Of a DNA stretch of 64,000 nucleotides, positions 15,642-24,342 are shown piece after piece; positions within the stretch are counted from its first letter, which is position 1, and the number at the start of each line of letters is the position of its first letter. Below the pieces are notes generated by a model that was given only the letters and a program-made list of their open reading frames with translations, was not told the DNA's origin and made no database searches. A program made the translations under genes and the position numbers. This DNA comes from Ectothiorhodospiraceae bacterium (GTDB lineage: Bacteria > Pseudomonadota > Gammaproteobacteria > HK1), in NCBI GenBank assembly GCA_024234875.1, contig JACKNM010000004.1:62001-126000 (forward strand), written 5' to 3'.

Positions 15642-15745
15642 CGCGCCTCAGCCGTGTCCGATTCCGACTCGTCGCCGCCGGTGAAGTGCGACATCGTCGC
15701 GTCGACGTGCCGACGTCGTCACGCGATCGCCGTCGACGCGCACGG

Positions 15746-16540
15746 TCAGTGGAGGATCTTCGAGAAGAACTGCCGGCTGCGCTCGCTGGTCGGATTCAAG
15801 ATCACCTCTTCCGGGGTACCTTGGGCCTCGATCAGACCGTTGTGCAGGAAGATCACGCGGTCCGAGACCTCGCGCGCGAATCCGATCTCGTGGGTCACCA
15901 CGATCATCGTCGTCCCCTCCTCGGCCAGTGCGCGCATGACGCCGAGGACCTCACCGATCAGCTCCGGGTCGAGAGAGGAGGTGGGCTCGTCGAATAGCAT
16001 GACCTTGGGTTGCATCGCCAATGCGCGCGCGATCGCGACGCGTTGCTGCTGCCCGCCCGACAGGCGCGACGGGTACTGATCCTTCTTGTCCACCAGCCCG
16101 ACCTTCTCCAGCAAGGCCATCGCACGCTCGTGGACGTCGCGCCGTGGCCAGCGACGCACCCGCAGCGGTGCCTCGACGATGTTCTCGAGCACCGTCATGT
16201 GCGGCCAGAGGTTGAACTGCTGGAAGACCATGCCGATGTCCATGCGCAGCGCGTTGACGTCGGCCTCGCGCGCGCGGCGCCGCCTGCCCGCCGCGTCGAT
16301 CCGAAACCCCATCGGCCTGGCATCGACCCAGATCTCACCGGAGTTCGGCTGCTCCAGGTGGTTGATACACCGCAGCAGCGTCGTCTTGCCCGAGCCGCTG
16401 GCGCCGAGCAGGGTGAGCACGTCACCCTGATGGACCTCGAGCGAGACCCCCTTCAGCACCTCCAGGCTTCCGAAGTACTTGTGCAGATCGACGACCTTGA
16501 CGACCACTCGTCCGGTCGAGGTCACCCCCACCTCGCTCAT
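15746..16540 (-). CDS. Polar amino acid ABC transporter ATP-binding protein (GlnQ type)
   Basis: A 264-residue ABC ATPase: Walker A GASGSGKTT, Q-loop MVFQQFNLWPHMTVLENI, signature LSGGQQQR, Walker B VMLFDEPTSSLDPEL, and H-loop VTHEIGFAREVSD. It has the GlnQ-group insertion between Walker A and Q-loop (AAGRRRRAREADVNALR), here slightly longer and Arg-rich. It energises the two permeases downstream and follows the hyuB gene by 45 bases, so uptake and enzyme genes are probably co-transcribed. The ATG at 16540 has GGAGG upstream at slightly long spacing. Confidence 0.92.
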   Translation of the reverse strand: MSEVGVTSTGRVVVKVVDLHKYFGSLEVLKGVSLEVHQGDVLTLLGASGSGKTTLLRCINHLEQPNSGEIWVDARPMGFRIDAAGRRRRAREADVNALRMDIGMVFQQFNLWPHMTVLENIVEAPLRVRRWPRRDVHERAMALLEKVGLVDKKDQYPSRLSGGQQQRVAIARALAMQPKVMLFDEPTSSLDPELIGEVLGVMRALAEEGTTMIVVTHEIGFAREVSDRVIFLHNGLIEAQGTPEEVILNPTSERSRQFFSKILH

Positions 16541-16585
16541 GCCCGATCTCGCCTCCTGTCGACGTGGACCGCCGCCGATCCTGCG

Positions 16586-18352
16586 CTACGGTGCTCCGGC
16601 CCCGCTCGCGCTGTCGGCGCGCATCCGCTCCCGCAGTACCGCGGTGGCCGCAAGGTCGACGGTCATGGTGTCCGCATCGATTGCCACGCCGTAGGCATTG
16701 CGCGCGCTCGCCAGACTCACCTTCTCGTCGAGGACGTCCTCGAGCACCAGCGCCGGATCCCGCTCGAGTGGATCGCCCCACCCACCGCCGCCTGCGAGCA
16801 TGGCTCGAAACACGTCGCCCTCGACCATCTCGGTCATGAACTTTCCACGTGGGACGCGCTCGTGATCGGTACCCGGGTTGATCGCGTTGCCCGCGAATGC
16901 ACCCGACGCGCCGCCGTGCAGCCCGAACGGTCGGAACTTCTGCCGGTCACCTCGCACCTGCAGCACCGCGGTATCGGCGCCGACCAGTCGATAGTCGCGG
17001 ACGAGACCGACCGAGCCGCGGTGCTTGCCGGCGCCGCCGGTGTCGGCACGGAATCCGTAACGCTCGATGCGCAACGGTTGCTCGACCTCGATCACCTCGG
17101 CCGGCGTGTTGGCATAGTTCACCGCGAGCGACGAGATACCGTCGATGCCGTCCTGATGTGGCCGCCCGCCCCAGCCGGAGAACAGGAACTCCAGATTGAC
17201 GAAGGGTCGCCCGTCGCGACGGTAGCCGGCGATGGTCACGCCGTAGTCGCCCTGCACGCCGCAGGCGAAGACCTTGTCGGGCAGCATGCGCGCGAGCGCG
17301 CCCCACAGGCAGTCCGTGGCGCGGGCCGCGCCGAGGCCGCGGGCTGCGACCGGGGCCGGATGCGTGCAGTCGACGAAGCTCCCGGACTCCGTGATCACCT
17401 TGATCGGCCGGAAGAATCCCTCGTTGTTGGGAATGCTCGGGTCCATCACCGAGCGCACGCACGCATAGGTCGCGGAGCAGGTGAACGAGTACGGGACGTT
17501 GATCGATCCCTTCACCTGGGGAGAGGTGCCGCGGAAGTCGGCGCTCAGCTCGTCTCCGTTCTTGGTGATCTTGACGAAGATTCGGATTGGCTCCTCCTGG
17601 AAGCCGTCGTCGTCGAGGAAGTCCTCGAACGACCACTCGCCGTCCGGCAACGCACGAAGCTCCGCCCGGGTCAGCTCCTCGGCGTAGTCGACGAGGTCCG
17701 CCATCTGCGCGGTGAGCGACTCCACACCGTGGGTGCGAGCGAGGGTCACCAGCCCTTCCTCGCCACGTCGACAGGCGGCGACCGTCGCCATGATGTCGCC
17801 GATGACCTTCTCCGACACCCGGACATTGGCCCGCATCAACCGGAAGAAGGTGTCGTCCGGACGGTCGTCACGGAAGATGCGCACCGGAGGGATTCGCACG
17901 CCCTCCTGGTAGATCTCGGTATTGTCGCAGGCGTTGCCTCCGGCGACCCTGCCTCCGATGTCGGTCTGGTGGCCGATCGCGGCCGAGAACCCGAGCAAGG
18001 AACCCTCGAAGAAGATCGGCCGAAAGACGTAGATGTCCGGCAAATGGGTGCCGCCGGCGAGGTAGGGGTCGTTCGCGGCGTACACGTCACCCGGCCGAAG
18101 GTCCGCGCCGAAATCCCGCAGCACCGCCTTCATCGTCGGTGGAAAAGAGCCCATGTGCAGCGGCAAGCACAGGCCCTGGGCCACCAGCGCACCATCGGCG
18201 CTCATCAGCCCGGTGGAGAAGTCGAGCGACTCCTTGATGACGAACGAGCGTGCGGTCCGCACCACGGTCACCGCCATCTCGTCGGCGATCGCGGTGAGTG
18301 CGTTCTTCAGCAGCTCGATCTTGACCGGGTCTCGTGCTCGTCGACTCATCAC
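16586..18352 (-). CDS. hyuB: Hydantoinase B / oxoprolinase family protein (HyuB)
   Basis: A 588-residue HyuB subunit. Family landmarks are the opening IELLKNALTAIADEMAVTVVRTARS, RPGDVYAANDPYLAGGTHLPD, FSAAIGHQTDIGG, INVPYSFTCSATYACVRSVM, and YGFRADTGGAGKHRGSVGLVRDY near the end. HyuB works with HyuA to open cyclic amides such as N-methylhydantoin or 5-oxoproline, or in related carboxylases, at the cost of ATP. The start is GTG 18352 (overlapping the hyuA stop as GTGATGA) or the adjacent ATG 18349. An amino acid importer follows, suggesting use of an imported cyclic amide or its product. Compared with the second copy at 36335 the two are clearly diverged, so their substrates probably differ. 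Confidence 0.88.
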   Translation of the reverse strand: MMSRRARDPVKIELLKNALTAIADEMAVTVVRTARSFVIKESLDFSTGLMSADGALVAQGLCLPLHMGSFPPTMKAVLRDFGADLRPGDVYAANDPYLAGGTHLPDIYVFRPIFFEGSLLGFSAAIGHQTDIGGRVAGGNACDNTEIYQEGVRIPPVRIFRDDRPDDTFFRLMRANVRVSEKVIGDIMATVAACRRGEEGLVTLARTHGVESLTAQMADLVDYAEELTRAELRALPDGEWSFEDFLDDDGFQEEPIRIFVKITKNGDELSADFRGTSPQVKGSINVPYSFTCSATYACVRSVMDPSIPNNEGFFRPIKVITESGSFVDCTHPAPVAARGLGAARATDCLWGALARMLPDKVFACGVQGDYGVTIAGYRRDGRPFVNLEFLFSGWGGRPHQDGIDGISSLAVNYANTPAEVIEVEQPLRIERYGFRADTGGAGKHRGSVGLVRDYRLVGADTAVLQVRGDRQKFRPFGLHGGASGAFAGNAINPGTDHERVPRGKFMTEMVEGDVFRAMLAGGGGWGDPLERDPALVLEDVLDEKVSLASARNAYGVAIDADTMTVDLAATAVLRERMRADSASGAGAP

Positions 18353-20466
18353 GACCTCAACTCGCTCGGGTCGAGCTCGATGCGGATGTTTCCGGCGTCG
18401 TCGAGCGACGTGCTCGACCGCGGCGGCACCACCACGGTGGAATCGTACTCCTCGATGATCAGCGGGCCGCGAAGGGGTTTCCCCTCCAGGTCCGAGCGCT
18501 GCACCACCGGCGTCTCGATCCAGCCACCTTCGCGCTCGAAGTAGGCGCGTCTCGAGCCGGTCTCGACGCGCGACTGCCGGGCGCGGCGACGCGCGGCACG
18601 CGCCAGAGCGTCGGGGGTGAAGTCCTCCTCCGAATGTCCGCGAGCGCGCAGCCGCACGTTGACGATCTCGACCCGCTCGCCCTCCGACGAGCGGTGACCG
18701 TAGGTACGCTCGTGCTCGGCGTGGAAGGCTTCCGCGAGATCGGGCAGGTCGGCCGCGACCAGCCCACGCTCCGGTGCCGCCACCGTGATCTCGGACGTCT
18801 GCCCCGGATAGCGGAGATCGACCATGCGTTGCATGGTCACGTCGGACTCGGCGAATCCCTCACCCCGCAACGTCTCGCGCGCCTCGCCCTCGATACGCCG
18901 GAAGTGCGACTCGATCTCGTCGACGTTCGCGCCGAGGAGATCACGCCAGTAGGTCTGGACGTACTGGTGCTCCACGGTGGAGACCAGCAGGCCGAGAGCG
19001 CTGAACACGCCTGGCGCCGGTGGAACCACGACCTGCGGCACCTCGGCGTCTCGTGCGAGGTTCCCGGCGTGGACGGGGCCGCTGCCGCCGAACGCGAACA
19101 GCACGAAGTCCTTCGGGTCACGCCCGATCTCGCTCGACACCGCACGCACCGCCCGCACCATCGTCGCGTTGACGATGCGATGGATCCCCGAGGCGGCGGA
19201 CTCGAGGTCGAGGCCGAGGGGACCCGCGATGTGGTCGGCGACGGCGCGTCGTGCCGCCTCGTAATCGATCGAGAGCTCACCGCCCACGAGATAGCGAGGA
19301 TTGAGATAACCGAGCACGACGTTCGCGTCGGTCACGGTGGGAAGCGTCCCGCCGCGGGCGTAACAGGCCGGCCCCGGCGACGCGCCCGCGCTCTGCGGGC
19401 CGACCCGCAGCGCGCCGCCACGGTCGATCCAGGCGATGCTGCCGCCGCCGGCCCCGATCTCGGCCAGATCGATGGCGGGAACCCGTAACAGGTATCCGCC
19501 ACCGCGCAGGAGGCGATGACCGATATTGAGCGCACCACCGACCTCGTACTCACCGGTCAGTCGGGGCTGACCACTCTCGATGAGGCAGGTCTTGGCGGTG
19601 GTGCCACCCATGTCGAACGAGATGAGGTTGTCGATGCCGAGATGACGACCGAGCGCCGCCGCACCGACGACACCGGCGGCCGGGCCCGACTCGATCGCGT
19701 ACACCGGTCGTTGCTTCGCAACCTCGGTCCGCACCGTGCCGCCGCTCGACTGCATCACCGTCACCGGCGCGGTGATGCCGAGGTCGGCGAGCCTGCGCTC
19801 GAGGCTGGTGAGATAACGCGCGACCACCGGCTTGACGTATGCGTTGATGACGGTGGTGCTCGTGCGCTCGAACTCCTTCACCTCGGGCAGCACGTCCGAC
19901 GACACGGAGAGGTCGACCTGCGGCGCACGCTCGCGAACGTACTCGGCGATTCGCTGCTCGTGCTCGGGATTGGCATAGGCGTTGAGCAGGCAGATCGCAA
20001 TCGACTCGACCTCGGCCGCGAGCAGGCGCTCGACCGCCGCCTCGACGCTCGGCCAGTCGAGTGCGGTGACGATGCGACCACGATGATCGATGCGCTCGCG
20101 TACCTCGGTGCGATGCCGCCGCGGCACCAGGATGGGCGGCTTGCTCCAGTTCATGTCGTAGAGACGCGGGTATCGCAGGCGCCCGATCTCGAGCACGTCG
20201 CGGAACCCCTCGGTGGTAATCAGACCCACCCGGGCGCCGGTCAGCGTGATCACGGTGTTGGTCGCGATGGTCGCCGCGTGGGCGAGCAGCCGGACGTCGG
20301 CCACGTCCACCGCCCCGGTGCGCACGAGTTGCTCGATTCCGGAGCCGATGGCGTCGCTGTAGTCGCCGGTCGACGACAGGACCTTGAGAATCGTGAGATC
20401 GCCGCCCGAGTCGACGGCTGCGATGTCGGTGAAGGTGCCACCGACGTCGACCCCGATGCTGTGCAT
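18349..20466 (-). CDS. hyuA: Hydantoinase A / oxoprolinase family protein (HyuA)
   Basis: A 705-residue ATP-binding subunit with the actin-like fold: IGVDVGGTFTDIAAVDSGG at the start, HAATIATNTVI, LLNAYANPEHEQRIAEYV, the central phosphate-binding LISFDMGGTTAKTCLI, and FGGSGPVHAGNLA. In the family, HyuA phosphorylates the amide substrate for HyuB. Start ATG 20466 follows GGGAGGG; the earlier frame extension overlaps the divergent promoter. It overlaps hyuB by 4 bases. A promoter-like TTGTAA-16-TATATT lies about 130 bases upstream. Substrate could be a hydantoin, oxoproline or caprolactam-like ring. Confidence 0.88.
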   Translation of the reverse strand: MHSIGVDVGGTFTDIAAVDSGGDLTILKVLSSTGDYSDAIGSGIEQLVRTGAVDVADVRLLAHAATIATNTVITLTGARVGLITTEGFRDVLEIGRLRYPRLYDMNWSKPPILVPRRHRTEVRERIDHRGRIVTALDWPSVEAAVERLLAAEVESIAICLLNAYANPEHEQRIAEYVRERAPQVDLSVSSDVLPEVKEFERTSTTVINAYVKPVVARYLTSLERRLADLGITAPVTVMQSSGGTVRTEVAKQRPVYAIESGPAAGVVGAAALGRHLGIDNLISFDMGGTTAKTCLIESGQPRLTGEYEVGGALNIGHRLLRGGGYLLRVPAIDLAEIGAGGGSIAWIDRGGALRVGPQSAGASPGPACYARGGTLPTVTDANVVLGYLNPRYLVGGELSIDYEAARRAVADHIAGPLGLDLESAASGIHRIVNATMVRAVRAVSSEIGRDPKDFVLFAFGGSGPVHAGNLARDAEVPQVVVPPAPGVFSALGLLVSTVEHQYVQTYWRDLLGANVDEIESHFRRIEGEARETLRGEGFAESDVTMQRMVDLRYPGQTSEITVAAPERGLVAADLPDLAEAFHAEHERTYGHRSSEGERVEIVNVRLRARGHSEEDFTPDALARAARRRARQSRVETGSRRAYFEREGGWIETPVVQRSDLEGKPLRGPLIIEEYDSTVVVPPRSSTSLDDAGNIRIELDPSELRS

Positions 20467-20598
20467 CGCGCCCTCCCCGAAGACGCCGTTCACGAGCCGG
20501 GGCATCCAGCCGTCCAAGTCGCCTCGCATCGGGGCGTTGGTGTGCTGGTATGCTCTCGCACGGCCGCGAGTGGCGCCTGCCACCCGAGCCGCGGGCCG

Positions 20599-20626
20599 AA
20601 TATATCAGGTGGTCGAAAACTTACAA
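20599..20626 (-). promoter_or_regulatory. Sigma-70-like promoter for the hyuAB-transporter operon
   Basis: On the minus strand TTGTAA (20621-20626) is followed after 16 bases by TATATT (20599-20604), within an AT-rich patch of the divergent region. This leaves a leader of about 125 bases before hyuA. No regulator gene is adjacent. Confidence 0.45.
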
Positions 20627-20698
20627 CGGCGGTCCCGGGCCATTCGCACCGCGCCGATCGGCCGGCACGGCTCGTGGTCTCGCGCCGGAGGCATGGCA

Positions 20699-21796
20699 AT
20701 GTCCGCAATCGTCGGTGCTGCGAAATCGGAACTCGACACCCCGGCGCTGCTCGTCGACCTCGACGTGCTGGAGCGCAACATCGAGCGCATGCGCCGCACG
20801 ATCATCGGCGAGGCGGGCGTCGGCTGGCGGCCACACACCAAGGCGATGAAGACGCCGGCGCTCGCCCACATGTGCATCGCCGCCGGCGCCCACGGCGTCA
20901 CCTGCGCGAAGCTCGGCGAGGCGGAGGTGATGGCGGACGCCGGGATTCGCGACGTCCTGATCGCCAATCAGATCGTCGGGCCGCGGAAGATCGCGCGGCT
21001 GGTCGCGCTCGCGCGTCGAGCCGACCCGATCGTCTGCGTCGACCACATCGACAACGTGCGCGAGATCGACCGCGCCGCCGGCGCCGTCGGCTCTCGACCA
21101 CGGGTCCTGATCGAGATCGACGTCGGCATGGCGCGCGCGGGCGTCGCCCCGGGACCGGCAGCGGTCGAGCTCGCGCGACAGATCGCCAGCCTCGACCACG
21201 TCCGATTCGCCGGCCTGCAGACCTGGGAGTCGCACGCCCTCGGCGCGCCGGACGCGCAGACCAAGCACCGCCTGGTCGGCGAGGCCCTGGCCAGGGTCGC
21301 CGCCACCGCCGACGCGATCCGCGCGGCGGGTATCGCGGTCGACATCGTGAGCTGCGGTGGCACCGGAACCTACTGGATCAGCGCCTTCGAGCCCGGGGTC
21401 ACGGAGGTCGAGGCCGGTGGCGGGATCTACTGCGACGTCCGCTACCGTGATCACTTCGGCGTCGACCACGAGTTCGCGCTCACCGTGCTGGCGACGGTGA
21501 CGAGCCGCCCGACGCCGACGCGGATCATCTGCGACGCCGGATTCAAGACCATGAGCGGAGCCCACGGCGCACCACGCCCACTCGGCATCGACGCGGTACG
21601 ATCGGTCGCGCTGTCGGCCGAGCACGGCACCATCGAGCTCGACGCACCGAGCCCGACCCCGCGGGTCGGCGACACCATCGAGCTCGTCCCCGGCTACTCC
21701 GACTCGACGGTGTTCCTCCACGACGCGCTGGTCGCCACCCGCGGCGAACGCGTCGAGGCGGTATGGCCGCTGCTCGGGCGCGGCAAGCTCGCCTGA
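20699..21796 (+). CDS. PLP-dependent D-threonine aldolase / D-serine dehydratase-like protein
   Basis: A 365-residue fold-type III PLP enzyme with an alanine racemase-like N-terminal barrel. The PLP Lys is K48 in RPHTKAMK; LVDLDVLERNIERM, GVTCAKLGEAEVM and the C-terminal metal-site motif SAEHG match the DSD1/D-threonine aldolase group, which cleaves or dehydrates D-beta-hydroxy amino acids. GGAGG at 20687-20691 is only one base from ATG 20693 but seven from ATG 20699, which decides the start. It diverges from hyuA, whose family includes D-amino-acid-yielding hydantoinase systems, so it may process a D-configured product; this is inference. Confidence 0.85.
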   Translation: MSAIVGAAKSELDTPALLVDLDVLERNIERMRRTIIGEAGVGWRPHTKAMKTPALAHMCIAAGAHGVTCAKLGEAEVMADAGIRDVLIANQIVGPRKIARLVALARRADPIVCVDHIDNVREIDRAAGAVGSRPRVLIEIDVGMARAGVAPGPAAVELARQIASLDHVRFAGLQTWESHALGAPDAQTKHRLVGEALARVAATADAIRAAGIAVDIVSCGGTGTYWISAFEPGVTEVEAGGGIYCDVRYRDHFGVDHEFALTVLATVTSRPTPTRIICDAGFKTMSGAHGAPRPLGIDAVRSVALSAEHGTIELDAPSPTPRVGDTIELVPGYSDSTVFLHDALVATRGERVEAVWPLLGRGKLA

Positions 21797-21851
21797 TCCG
21801 GCCGTTGCGCGTCGCATCCCGCGGGCGGTGGCGCGAGTGCCCCGTGTCGGG

Positions 21852-22853
21852 CTACGCCTCGCCGAGCACCTCGTGCGCCAATCGGCGCGCGGTGTCGACG
21901 AGGTCGGCGAGGGCCGGCTTGCGCGGGATCTCCGGCCGGTCGGCGATCCAGCCGATCAGCGCGAGGGCACGGATCAGGAGAAACAGCGGGAGCTGGTCGA
22001 GCGCGTGGTCGTCGAGCCGGCGTAGCGTCCGGTAGCCCGCCACCATCGCCTCGCGCGCGCGGGCGAGGTGCGGGCTCGCCCGTAGCGAGAACAGCGCGGT
22101 CGCGAAGTCGTACTGATGCCAGCCGAAGCCGCCGTCGTCGAAGTCGATGAGATGCAGACGCGACTCGCCGACGATCACGTTGCCGGGATGGAGGTCGGCG
22201 TGGATCAGTCCGTAGGTGCCACGGCCGCTGCCGTAGGCGGTCAACCGCTCGCGGACGCGGTGACGTAACCGACCGAGGAGCGCGCGGTCGTCGGCGCCGA
22301 GCTCGGGGTGCTCCCAGAATCGGCCCCAGAAAGGGCGCTCGCCGGTCAACCCGTCGACGTCGAACGCGTGGCGACGGAACCCGTCGGGCGGCGTCCAGCG
22401 CGCACCGTGCTCGTGCAGGCTCGCCGCGATCGCACCCAGCCGGTGGTAGCACTCGGCGACCAGGTCCGGCGACGGGTCGTCACCGAGCCGGCTCGACATC
22501 GGAGCGCCTTCGACCCAGTCGACCATGCCGACCACTCGCGCCTCGCCGTGCGGGCCGACCGCGACCGTCGCGTAGGGCCGCCCATCCCGGGTGCGGCGGG
22601 CCACCGGCACGTCGACACCGGCATCGAGCAGCGCCTCGGTCCACCGGTGCTCGGAGACCAGCTCGTCGTAGTCGTGGTAGCCCGGGCGGTGCAGTCGCAG
22701 CGCGAATCGCCGCCCATCCGGCGCGTCGACCCGGAACACCACGTTCTCGGCGCGCGAGACCAGTGTCAGCGGGGCGTGCGCGAGCCCCCATTCGGCGAGG
22801 GCGCCCGCCGCCGCGCGCTCGAGGTGGGCCGTGCTGGGATCAGCCGGCGCCAT
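21852..22853 (-). CDS. APH/choline kinase-fold small-molecule kinase (hydroxylysine kinase-like)
   Basis: A 333-residue protein-kinase-like phosphotransferase: N-lobe AENVVFRVDAPDGRRFALRL, catalytic loop GLIHADLHPGNVIV, and metal-binding Asp in LHLIDFDDGG. A nucleotide site and both acidic residues are intact. It begins inside the last 14 bases of a class III aminotransferase-fold gene, with AGAGG before ATG 22853. Kinase plus class III PLP enzyme is the layout of hydroxylysine kinase with 5-phosphohydroxylysine phospho-lyase, and of ethanolamine-phosphate systems; bacterial fusions of the two are known. I therefore suggest it phosphorylates an amino alcohol or hydroxylated amino acid, rather than an antibiotic. 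Homoserine kinase-like activity is an alternative. Confidence 0.8.
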   Translation of the reverse strand: MAPADPSTAHLERAAAGALAEWGLAHAPLTLVSRAENVVFRVDAPDGRRFALRLHRPGYHDYDELVSEHRWTEALLDAGVDVPVARRTRDGRPYATVAVGPHGEARVVGMVDWVEGAPMSSRLGDDPSPDLVAECYHRLGAIAASLHEHGARWTPPDGFRRHAFDVDGLTGERPFWGRFWEHPELGADDRALLGRLRHRVRERLTAYGSGRGTYGLIHADLHPGNVIVGESRLHLIDFDDGGFGWHQYDFATALFSLRASPHLARAREAMVAGYRTLRRLDDHALDQLPLFLLIRALALIGWIADRPEIPRKPALADLVDTARRLAHEVLGEA

Positions 22854-24132
22854 GGACCTCTTCGAGCACCGCCTCGAAGGCACCGAGGAATTCCTCCGCG
22901 TGGGAGGCCTCGAACACGAGCGGCGGACGGATCTTCAACACGTTGCCGAGCGCGCCGGCATTGCTGATGAGGAAGCCGCGCTCCTTGAGGCGATTGACCA
23001 CCCACGCCGCGCCGTCGCGGTCGGGGGTGCGCGCGTCGGGGTCGCTCACCCACTCGACGCCGCAGAACAGGCCGTGGCCGCGCACGTCACCCATGCGCGG
23101 ATACCGCGCCTGCAGGGCGCGCAGGCGATCGCGCAGCAGCGCCCCGACGCGCTCGGCGTTGTCGGCGAGCGCCTCGTCGTCGAGCACGTCGAGCACCGCC
23201 GCGCCCACCGCGGCCTGCAGCGGGCTGGACGCGAAGGTGTTGAAGTAACGGTGATCACGACGAAAGGCGTCGACGATCGCCCGCGACGCGGCGGCGCCGG
23301 CGAGCGGCAGGCCGTTGCCCATCGGCTTGCCCATGCTGACGATGTCCGGCGCGAACCCGGTCCGGTGATAGCCCCACCAGGTGCCGGTGCGACAGAACCC
23401 GCTCTGCACCTCGTCGGCAATGAACACCCCGCCGGCCGCGCGCACCATCTCCGCCGCCCGCGGCATGAAGTCGACCGGAATGTCCGGTAGCCCCTCGTTG
23501 GCGAGGATCGAGCACACCAGCATGCCGGCGAAGGGGACGCCGTCGGCGGCGAAGGCGTCGATCGCCGCCTGCACCCGGTCGAGGTAGAGGCCGGTGAGCG
23601 CGGCATCGCTCGACGCACCCGGTAACGGGCGGTAGCGCTGGGGGAACGGGATCGAGCGCACCTCCGCGCCCGACTGATTGCGACCCGCGTCGACCCGGGT
23701 GAGCTTGCCGACCTCGGCGCTGTTGCCGTGGTAGGCAGCGTCGGTGCAGATGATCCCGCGTCCGCCGGTGGCCGCCCGGGCCATCATCAGCGCGACCTCG
23801 TTGGCCTCGGTGCCGGTGCAGGTGAAGACCACCGCCTCGATGCCGTCATGGTGCTTCGCGACCAGACGCTCGGCGTAATCGACGATGCCCTCGTGGAGGT
23901 AGCGGCTGTGGACATTCAGGGTGCCAGCCTGCGCCTGCATCGCCGCCACCACCCTGGGATGGGCGTGGCCGACGCACGGGACATTGTTGTACATGTCGAC
24001 GTAGCGCCGCCCGGCGTCGTCCCAGAGCTCGACGCCGCGACCGCGCACGATGGTGACCGGCTCGTCATAGAACAGCGGTGTGCCGGCGCCGAGCACCGCG
24101 TCTCGGCGTGCCTTCAGGGTCGATGCGCTCAT
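22840..24132 (-). CDS. Class III aminotransferase-fold PLP enzyme (AGXT2/phospho-lyase-like)
   Basis: A 430-residue fold-type I PLP enzyme. Landmarks: VDMYNNVPCVGHAHP, cofactor-phosphate site FTCTGTEANEVAL, Asp in GGVFIADEVQSGF, and the PLP Lys in SMGKPMGNG. The opening WDDAGRRYVDMYNNVPCVGH is characteristic of the AGXT2L subgroup, some of which are ammonia-phospho-lyases instead of transaminases. It overlaps the downstream APH-type kinase by 14 bases, supporting a kinase/phospho-lyase pair acting on a phosphorylated amino alcohol. The alternative is an ordinary omega-aminotransferase. The ATG has GGAG upstream. Confidence 0.85.
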   Translation of the reverse strand: MSASTLKARRDAVLGAGTPLFYDEPVTIVRGRGVELWDDAGRRYVDMYNNVPCVGHAHPRVVAAMQAQAGTLNVHSRYLHEGIVDYAERLVAKHHDGIEAVVFTCTGTEANEVALMMARAATGGRGIICTDAAYHGNSAEVGKLTRVDAGRNQSGAEVRSIPFPQRYRPLPGASSDAALTGLYLDRVQAAIDAFAADGVPFAGMLVCSILANEGLPDIPVDFMPRAAEMVRAAGGVFIADEVQSGFCRTGTWWGYHRTGFAPDIVSMGKPMGNGLPLAGAAASRAIVDAFRRDHRYFNTFASSPLQAAVGAAVLDVLDDEALADNAERVGALLRDRLRALQARYPRMGDVRGHGLFCGVEWVSDPDARTPDRDGAAWVVNRLKERGFLISNAGALGNVLKIRPPLVFEASHAEEFLGAFEAVLEEVHGAG

Positions 24133-24342
24133 CGCTCGGGCTCCGACTGGCGTGGCGCCGGAGTCTAGAGCAAAGGGGCGCTCCGGTGCAGGGCCGGGGC
24201 CAGCGCGCTCACCGTCGTCTGCTGCCCCCCACCGAGCGCACCCGACGCCCGCCGGCGCGATCGCGTATCATGCCAGGCCGGCCTTCGGCCGCGGTCCGGC
24301 GCGCATCGTCGCCGGCTCCGATCACCTCCCACGAGCGACGCC

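Noticed and set aside
16010..18544. 844-codon open frame on the + strand
   Set aside because: It lies antisense to the ATPase and hyuB, with Arg/His-rich composition typical of high-GC shadow frames and no family motif.
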